Under the pieces are notes generated by a model, which saw nothing but the letters and a program-made list of their open reading frames with translations, ran no database searches and was not told the origin of the DNA. Positions 49,812-54,741 of a stretch of 54,741 bases of DNA are shown piece after piece. Within the stretch, counting starts at the first letter, position 1, and every line of letters starts with the position of its first letter. The stretch lies in NCBI GenBank assembly GCA_004557905.1, contig SFFH01000007.1, forward strand, positions 1-54,741, read 5' to 3'. A program made the translations under genes and the position numbers. The DNA comes from Clostridiales bacterium (GTDB taxonomy: Bacteria > Bacillota > Clostridia > Christensenellales > Aristaeellaceae).

Positions 49812-50651
49812 ATGCAGGACATCATTTTGCAGCAGCGCAATGCTGCCAAACCCCTGACGGGCAAATCCTTTCTGCTGAGCATCGCGGGCATCCTTCTGCG
49901 GTTGGCCATCGCGCAGATCGCCGTGAATCTGCTGATCGCGGCGACGGGCGCGGGCCTGCTCAACATCGCGTTCTATGTCTACGCGATTCTTCTGCTGGTG
50001 GGCTTCATGCGCGCCACCGTGGCCGGCTACGTCTACACGCTCAAGGAGGACGAGCTGGTGCTCGAGCGCCGTCTGGGCGACAGCACAATCACGCTGGTGC
50101 AGATTCCGCTGGACCATGTGGTTAGCCTGCGCGAGGTGCGCGTGGCGGAGAACCTCAAGACGACCTACCGCCAGGTGACCCACATCGATCCGGACACCAA
50201 GCCGCCGCTGCGCGTGCGCGCGGCGTTTGGGGTCAGCCTGTTTTCCAGCCGTCTGGCGCGGCTGCTGGCGGGCAAGGGCGCGCAGGACGTGATTGGCCAT
50301 GTGTTGGTCTACGACGAGGGCAACCTCCGCTGCGCGTGCACCTTCCGGTCCAATCAGGAGATGCTGGGCGCGCTGGCGCAGCGCCTCGGCGAGCGCTATG
50401 GCTTTGACGAGCGGATGACGCGCAGCCGCGTGCACACGCTCTATGCCCGGGCGCTGGAGCGCGCGTTCCCGGCGCTGTACCCGTACGTCGATCCGCTGGT
50501 GAAGCCGGAGGACGTCGCCTGGGCGCGCGAGGAAATCGCCAGGCAGAAGGCGGAAAACCGGGAGAAAAAGAACCCGGCCGGGAAGAAAACAGACAAGGCT
50601 GCGGCCGAAAGCGCACAGGACGCGCCGCGCCGCCGCAGAAAGCAGGGATGA
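49812..50651 (+). CDS. Membrane protein with PH-like cytoplasmic domain, unknown function
   Basis: 279 aa. Two close membrane helices (FLLSIAGILLRLAIAQIAVN and GLLNIAFYVYAILLLVGF) are followed by a beta-rich segment (LKEDELVLERRLGDSTITLV, IPLDHVVSLREVRV) resembling membrane-associated PH-like domains. The C-terminus is Lys/Arg-rich (ENREKKNPAGKKTDKA) and probably disordered. The start ATG 49812 has AGAGAAG upstream. It sits 13 nt after the small acidic gene and 4 nt before the HAD-Tmk gene in the same operon. Not recognised as a named family. Confidence 0.75.
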   Translation: MQDIILQQRNAAKPLTGKSFLLSIAGILLRLAIAQIAVNLLIAATGAGLLNIAFYVYAILLLVGFMRATVAGYVYTLKEDELVLERRLGDSTITLVQIPLDHVVSLREVRVAENLKTTYRQVTHIDPDTKPPLRVRAAFGVSLFSSRLARLLAGKGAQDVIGHVLVYDEGNLRCACTFRSNQEMLGALAQRLGERYGFDERMTRSRVHTLYARALERAFPALYPYVDPLVKPEDVAWAREEIARQKAENREKKNPAGKKTDKAAAESAQDAPRRRRKQG

Positions 50652-50655
50652 ATCC

Positions 50656-51939
50656 ATGAAGTATACGACGGTTCTGTTTGATCTGGACGGCACGCTGACG
50701 CGCAGCGAGCAGGGCATCACGCGTTCGGCACAGTACGCTGCGGAAAAGATGGGCTTTACCGGCTATACGCTGGAGCAGTTCAAGGCGTTCATCGGTCCGC
50801 CGCTGTTTGCCTCGTTCAAAAACGTCTGCGGCATGACGGACGAGCAGGCGGATCAGGCGGTGACGTTTTACCGCGAGCGCTTCTCCACCATCGGCTGGGC
50901 GGAGAACGAGGTCTATACCGGTATCCCGACGCTGCTGCGCAGCCTGAAGCGAAGCGGCGCGAAGATCGCCATGGCGACCGCAAAGCCGCAGGTCTTTGCC
51001 GAGCGGATCGCGAAGAAATTCGGCTTTGCGCCGTATCTGGACGCGCTGGTCGGCCCGGACTTCGCCGTCAAGCACGAGAGCAAGGCGGACATCGTCAAAA
51101 AGGCCGCTGAGCTGCTGGGCGGCGTGCCGGTGATGGTCGGCGACCGCTGCTACGATATCGACGGCGGCAGGGCGAACGGCATCGACACCATCGGCGTGTG
51201 CTACGGCTACGGCACGCGCGAGGAGCTTGAAGCGGCCGGGGCGACGTACATCGTGCAGACGGTGGAGGAGCTGACGGACCTGCTGCTCGGCGGCGCGCCG
51301 CGTGCACGGGGCGTGTTCCTCTCGATGGAGGGCATGGACGGCTGCGGCAAGACGACGCAGCGAAACGCGCTGGTTGCGCATCTTAATCAGCTGGGCTGGG
51401 ACGTGCAGCTCACGCGCGAGCCGGGCGGCGACGCGATTGCGGAGAAGATCCGCGAGCTGGTGCTGGACCCGGCCAACAAGGAGATGTTTGACGAGACGGA
51501 GGCGTATCTCTACGCCGCGGCCCGCGCGCAGAATGTGCGCGCGCTGATCCGTCCGGCGCTTGCCGCGGGCAAGGCCGTCGTCTGCGACCGGTTTGTGGAT
51601 TCGTCCATCGCCTATCAGGGCGGCGGCAGGCAGCTGGGCAGCGAAGGGATCGCGGCCCTCAACCGTCTGGCCGTGGGTGATACGCTGCCGGACGTGACGG
51701 TTTACCTGCGCATGCCGCCGGAGAAAGCGCTGTCCCGCAGGCTGAGTGCCTCCGAGCCGGACAGGCTGGAGCGCGAAAAGATCGACTTCTTTGAGCGCAC
51801 CTATCGGACGTACGAGGCGCTGTTTGGCGGAGAGGACATGGCGCGCGTGGCCGCAGTGGACGCCTCGCAGCCCATCGAAGACGTGACGCGCGACATGCTG
51901 GCGGCCGTCGATGAGCGGCTGAACACAGCATCGGTGTGA
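50656..51939 (+). CDS. HAD phosphatase-thymidylate kinase fusion
   Basis: 427 aa. Residues 1-210 are a HAD hydrolase of the phosphoglycolate phosphatase-like group: FDLDGTLTRSE (D9, D11), MATAKP, ESKADIV (Lys) and MVGDRCYDID. Residues 218-427 are a full thymidylate kinase: P-loop EGMDGCGKTT (225-234), REPGG, DRFVDSSIAYQG (311-322) and a lid-like RRLSASEPDRLE. Tmk phosphorylates dTMP to dTDP, which is essential for DNA synthesis. No second tmk is seen in the window. A HAD domain on the same chain could remove nucleoside monophosphates or be unrelated. The short gap (LLLGGAPRARGVF) between domains shows a true fusion without frameshift. It is in an operon with the preceding membrane protein and mnmA. 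Confidence 0.92.
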   Translation: MKYTTVLFDLDGTLTRSEQGITRSAQYAAEKMGFTGYTLEQFKAFIGPPLFASFKNVCGMTDEQADQAVTFYRERFSTIGWAENEVYTGIPTLLRSLKRSGAKIAMATAKPQVFAERIAKKFGFAPYLDALVGPDFAVKHESKADIVKKAAELLGGVPVMVGDRCYDIDGGRANGIDTIGVCYGYGTREELEAAGATYIVQTVEELTDLLLGGAPRARGVFLSMEGMDGCGKTTQRNALVAHLNQLGWDVQLTREPGGDAIAEKIRELVLDPANKEMFDETEAYLYAAARAQNVRALIRPALAAGKAVVCDRFVDSSIAYQGGGRQLGSEGIAALNRLAVGDTLPDVTVYLRMPPEKALSRRLSASEPDRLEREKIDFFERTYRTYEALFGGEDMARVAAVDASQPIEDVTRDMLAAVDERLNTASV

Positions 51940-51949
51940 CGGAGGAAAC

Positions 51950-53053
51950 ATGGCAAGAATCGTAGTCGGCATGTCCGGCGGCGTGGACTCGTCGGTGGCG
52001 GCGCTGCTGCTCAAGCGGCAGGGTTACGAGGTCATCGGCGTGTTCATGAAGAACTGGGAGGAGAAGGACGAGAACGGCGTGTGCACCAGCGAGGCGGACT
52101 GGGCCGACGTGCGCGAGGTGTGCGAGCGGATCGACATCCCGTACTACTCGGTCAACTTCGTTAAGGAATACTATGACCGCGTGTTCTCCTACTTCCTGGA
52201 CGAGTACCGCCGCGGGCGCACGCCCAACCCTGACGTGCTGTGCAACCGGGAGATCAAGTTCAAGGCGTTCCTGGACTTTGCAATGGAGCTGGGCGCGGAC
52301 AGGCTGGCGACCGGCCACTTCTGCAATTTGGGCACGGCGGCGGACGGACGCGTGCAGCTGCTGCGCGGCCTGGACGCCAACAAGGACCAGAGCTACTTCC
52401 TCTACATGCTGGGGCAGAAGGCGCTGGAGAAAGCGATGTTCCCGGTTGGCGGGCTGACCAAGGCACAGGTGCGCGGGATTGCGAAGGACGCCGGGCTGGT
52501 CACGTCGCTCAAGAAGGATTCGACCGGCGTGTGTTTCATCGGCGAGCGGCGCTTTAAGCCCTTTCTCAAGCAGTTTTTGCCGGCGCAGCCGGGCGACATG
52601 GTGACGCCGGAGGGCCGCGTGGTCGGCCGGCACGACGGGCTGATGTACTACACGCTCGGCCAGCGCCGCGGGCTGGGCATCGGCGGCGTGGACGGCGAAA
52701 CGGACGGCGGCCGCTGGTTTGTGCTGGCCAAGGACATGGAGAAGAACCAGCTCATCGTCACCCGCGGCGCGGACCATCCGCTGCTCTACAGCAAAAACGC
52801 GCTGGGCGAGGACGCGACGTGGATTGCGGGCGAGCCGCCGGCAATGGAATTTGACTGCACCTGCAAGTACCGCTACCGCCAGCCGGACCAGCCGGTGCAC
52901 GTTAAGGTGCTCGAAGGCGGTAAGCTGCATGTGACAGCCAGAGACAGACAGCGCGCGGTCACGCCGGGGCAGAGCATGGTGCTCTATCAGGGCGACGTGT
53001 GCCTGGGCGGCGCGGTGTGCGAGACGGTGCTCGACGCGGGGCAGGTGGGATAA
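51950..53053 (+). CDS. mnmA: tRNA-specific 2-thiouridylase MnmA
   Basis: A 367-aa enzyme that makes 2-thiouridine at wobble U34 of tRNA-Lys, -Glu and -Gln. The PP-loop SGGVDSS is at 9-15. The catalytic cysteines are C98 (NPDVLCNREIKF) and C195 (STGVCFIGER). The central and C-terminal beta-barrel domains are complete (TLGQRRGLGIGG, VTPGQSMVLYQGDVCLGG). The start lies 10 nt after the fusion gene with GGAGGAAAC upstream. The next gene starts immediately after its stop. Confidence 0.96.
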   Translation: MARIVVGMSGGVDSSVAALLLKRQGYEVIGVFMKNWEEKDENGVCTSEADWADVREVCERIDIPYYSVNFVKEYYDRVFSYFLDEYRRGRTPNPDVLCNREIKFKAFLDFAMELGADRLATGHFCNLGTAADGRVQLLRGLDANKDQSYFLYMLGQKALEKAMFPVGGLTKAQVRGIAKDAGLVTSLKKDSTGVCFIGERRFKPFLKQFLPAQPGDMVTPEGRVVGRHDGLMYYTLGQRRGLGIGGVDGETDGGRWFVLAKDMEKNQLIVTRGADHPLLYSKNALGEDATWIAGEPPAMEFDCTCKYRYRQPDQPVHVKVLEGGKLHVTARDRQRAVTPGQSMVLYQGDVCLGGAVCETVLDAGQVG

Positions 53054-53599
53054 ATGAACGGATGGCAAAGATTTTGGGGGCATCTGTCCACCGTTACGCG
53101 CCACCGGCACAAGGTGATCGCCCACTGTGCAAGGGCGGGCATTCTCCTTCAGGGCCTTCGGCACGACCTGTCCAAATACAGCCCGACGGAGTTCATCCCG
53201 GGCGTGGGCTTTTACGACGGCACGCACTCGCCCACGGAGGATGAGCGCCGCACAAACGGCTGCTCGCAGGCCTGGATGCACCACAAGGGGCGCAACCGGC
53301 ACCACTGGGAATACTGGACGGACTTCAGCGTGGAAAAGGGCGGCTATGCCGCCGTGCCGATGCCGCGCAGATACCTGGCCGAAATGCTGTGCGACCGCAT
53401 GGCCGCCAGCAAGATCTACAAGGGCGCGGCCTACACGGACGGCGCGCCGCTGGAATACCTCATGCGCGGCAAAATGCGCGACAAGATGCACCCGGAGACG
53501 CTTGCGCTGCTGACGCGCTTTCTCACGCAGCTTCGCGACGAGGGCGAGGACGCGATGTTTGCGTCCCTGCGGGCCTGGGTGAAGGAAAACAGGAAATAA
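53054..53599 (+). CDS. DUF5662 family protein (annotated as catalase in some databases)
   Basis: A 181-aa soluble protein rich in His and Trp. Key stretches are HRHKVIAHCARAGILLQGL, RHDLSKYSPTEF and WMHHKGRNRHHWEYW, which recall DUF5662. The paired histidines and Asp suggest an HD-like or metal-binding helical fold, though the activity is not established. The start codon follows the mnmA stop directly; GGTGGGA in the end of mnmA may serve as ribosome binding site. A strong hairpin follows. Confidence 0.8.
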   Translation: MNGWQRFWGHLSTVTRHRHKVIAHCARAGILLQGLRHDLSKYSPTEFIPGVGFYDGTHSPTEDERRTNGCSQAWMHHKGRNRHHWEYWTDFSVEKGGYAAVPMPRRYLAEMLCDRMAASKIYKGAAYTDGAPLEYLMRGKMRDKMHPETLALLTRFLTQLRDEGEDAMFASLRAWVKENRK

Positions 53600-53602
53600 C
53601 GG

Positions 53603-53646
53603 CGCCTCCCTCTGCTTCATACGATGAAGCGAAGGGAGGCGTTTTT
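53603..53646 (+). terminator. Intrinsic terminator whose arm holds the next gene's ribosome binding site
   Basis: CGCCTCCCT (53603-53611) and AGGGAGGCG (53633-53641) pair with an inner GCTTCAT-acg-ATGAAGC stem, followed by TTTTT. AGGGAGG in the right arm is the only plausible ribosome binding site for ATG 53650. Confidence 0.85.
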
Positions 53647-53649
53647 CCG

Positions 53650-54393
53650 ATGCCGACAAATCGCGAAGCGATGACCGCCAGGGCGATTTCGCTGCTGGGC
53701 AGCGGCTATATCTACGGCGCGACCGGCTGGATCTGCACGCGCGCCAGAATGGAGCAGCAGAAGAAGCAGTACCCCGAGTACGCCAGCCTCATCGACCGCT
53801 ACGGCCCCAGATGGCTGGGCAAGCCCTGCTTTGACTGCGCGCAGCTCACGCGCACGGTGGCCAGAGAGGCGGGCATCGCCCTGCCCAGCGGCTCAAACAG
53901 CCAGTGGCGGGCAAGCGGCGTATGGAGGGAGAAGGGAACGATTGACACGATGCCCGATGAGGCGGGGCTGTTTCTGTTCACGATGACGGGCAGCAGCATG
54001 TCGCACACGGGCGTGTCCATCGGAAACGGCGAGGAGATTGACGCGCGCGGGCATGCTTATGGCGTGGTCAGGCGGCGGATTGACCAGACGTCGTTCACGC
54101 ACTGGGCGCGCCTGAACGTGGACTACGATGAGGAGATGGGCGAGGAGCGCCCGACGCAGCCGGTGGAAAGCAGGCGGACGCTGAAGCGCGGCATGTCGGG
54201 CGAGGACGTGCGCGCGCTGCAGAACCGGCTCATTGCGCTGGGGTATCCGCTGGAGCCCTATGGCGCGGACGGCCATTTCGGCCTGGTGACGCGCGAGGCG
54301 GTGCGGCGGTTTCAGCAGAACACTGCGCTTCCCGCGGATGGAATTGTCGGGCCGAAGACCTGGGCGATGCTGGACAGCAGGGCGGACGCGTGA
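53650..54393 (+). CDS. NlpC/P60-type (C40) peptidase with C-terminal peptidoglycan-binding domain
   Basis: 247 aa. Residues 1-160 form an NlpC/P60-like papain-fold peptidase with nucleophile C63 (PCFDCAQLTR) and His119 (MSHTGVSIG). Residues about 177-240 are a PG_binding_1 domain (RGMSGEDVRALQNRLIALGY, DGHFGLVTREAVRRFQQN, DGIVGPKTWAML). The predicted substrates are cell-wall stem peptides. No signal peptide is visible, so export would need another route (endolysin-like release, spore coat or cortex targeting), or the protein acts in lysis. Its ribosome binding site lies in the right arm of the preceding terminator, 8-10 nt before ATG 53650. Confidence 0.85.
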   Translation: MPTNREAMTARAISLLGSGYIYGATGWICTRARMEQQKKQYPEYASLIDRYGPRWLGKPCFDCAQLTRTVAREAGIALPSGSNSQWRASGVWREKGTIDTMPDEAGLFLFTMTGSSMSHTGVSIGNGEEIDARGHAYGVVRRRIDQTSFTHWARLNVDYDEEMGEERPTQPVESRRTLKRGMSGEDVRALQNRLIALGYPLEPYGADGHFGLVTREAVRRFQQNTALPADGIVGPKTWAMLDSRADA

Positions 54394-54440
54394 CCCGGCG
54401 CTGCGCGTCCTGTAAGGAAGACAGGGTAAAATGGAAGAAG

Positions 54441-54470
54441 AAAAAAGCGCCTTCCCAGCGGAAGACGCTT
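54441..54470 (-). terminator. Terminator of rpsR
   Basis: On the minus strand, AAGCGTCTTCC-gctg-GGAAGGCGCTT is followed by a T-run (AAAAAA at 54441-54446 on the plus strand). Confidence 0.75.
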
Positions 54471-54503
54471 CTTTCTGTTTGGCAGGTGATGCACGCCAAC
54501 AGC

Positions 54504-54741
54504 TTATTCAGCGGTGTACGGCAGCAGCGCGATGGCACGGGCGCGCTTGATGGCCTCAGACAGCTGACGCTGATGCTTGGCGCAGTTGCCGCTCATGCGG
54601 CGCGGCATGATCTTGCCGCGCTCGTTGATGTTGCGGCGCATACGGGAGTTCACATCACGGAACTCCTTGTAATCGATGTACTCGATCTTGTCAACACAGA
54701 ACGCACAAACCTTGCGGCGCGGCTTGCGGCCACGCGGACGG
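54504..54741 (-). CDS. rpsR: 30S ribosomal protein S18, 5' end outside the window
   Basis: The visible 78 codons (stop TAA at 54506-54504) encode RPRGRKPRRKVCAFCVDKIE, then a YIDYKEFRDVNSR segment and end KRARAIALLPYTAE, the S18 signature. S18 binds the 30S platform with S6. The CAFC pair marks the zinc-type (C+) paralogue, though only two Cys are visible in this part. The gene is truncated by the window edge and is normally preceded by ssb and rpsF. A terminator follows. Confidence 0.95.
   Translation of the reverse strand, partial: RPRGRKPRRKVCAFCVDKIEYIDYKEFRDVNSRMRRNINERGKIMPRRMSGNCAKHQRQLSEAIKRARAIALLPYTAE

Overview
The window is a gene-dense, GC-rich piece of a bacterial chromosome. 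The gene content points to a spore-forming member of the Clostridia: pro-sigma-K (sigK), spoIIE, a YhcN/YlaJ-type lipoprotein, the SCIFF peptide with its radical-SAM maturase, type III glutamine synthetase, class III fructose-1,6-bisphosphatase, the spoIIE-tilS-hpt-ftsH gene order and strong AGGAGG ribosome binding sites all fit. I cannot name a genus from sequence alone. No CRISPR array, prophage or transposase is visible.

Left part (1-9.8 kb): a nitrogen-assimilation locus. A leftward operon encodes a glutamate synthase split into separate modules (class II glutaminase, ferredoxin/FMN synthase, 4Fe-4S protein, FAD oxidoreductase, GXGXG domain). Divergent to it are glnN and an ammonium channel fused to a P-II domain. 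The synthase gene is broken by an internal deletion of roughly 70 nt with a frameshift. The glnN promoter carries a perfect TGTNA-N7-TNACA (GlnR/TnrA-type) site over its -35 box, and the glutaminase leader can form two mutually exclusive hairpins.

9.8-22 kb: peroxiredoxin, a MATE pump (minus), sigK, efp, an acidic zinc-ribbon protein, two SH3b-VanW proteins with surE, an RpiR regulator overlapping a flavoprotein gene, a nucleoside kinase and a sporulation lipoprotein. 22-25 kb (minus): the SCIFF RiPP unit (46-aa Cys-rich precursor, terminator, radical-SAM maturase) with an abutting PLP decarboxylase. 25-30 kb: a sodium symporter, a Rieske flavoprotein, an AEC carrier, two tiny minus-strand genes and tRNA-Pro(GGG). 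30-38.6 kb: a membrane-anchored protein with a tandem motif, rmuC, spoIIE and tilS-hpt-ftsH. 38.6-43.2 kb: an AT-richer membrane protein, a PHP phosphoesterase, a third VanW protein and ridA. 43-54.7 kb: fbp, a HAD phosphatase with a suspicious 3' end, an ACT-domain/UPF0210 pair, pepF, two unknown proteins, a HAD-thymidylate kinase fusion, mnmA, a DUF5662-like protein, a C40 peptidase with a peptidoglycan-binding domain, and the 3' part of rpsR (minus).

Several intergenic regions hold copies of one composite, hairpin-rich repeat (near 1-325, 19335-19503, 21698-22086, with decayed copies near 40.2 and 43.1 kb). A different 121-bp inverted-repeat element lies at 47492-47612. The features most worth a second look are the nitrogen locus with its broken synthase and GlnR-type operator, the SCIFF unit, the HAD-Tmk fusion and the repeat family.
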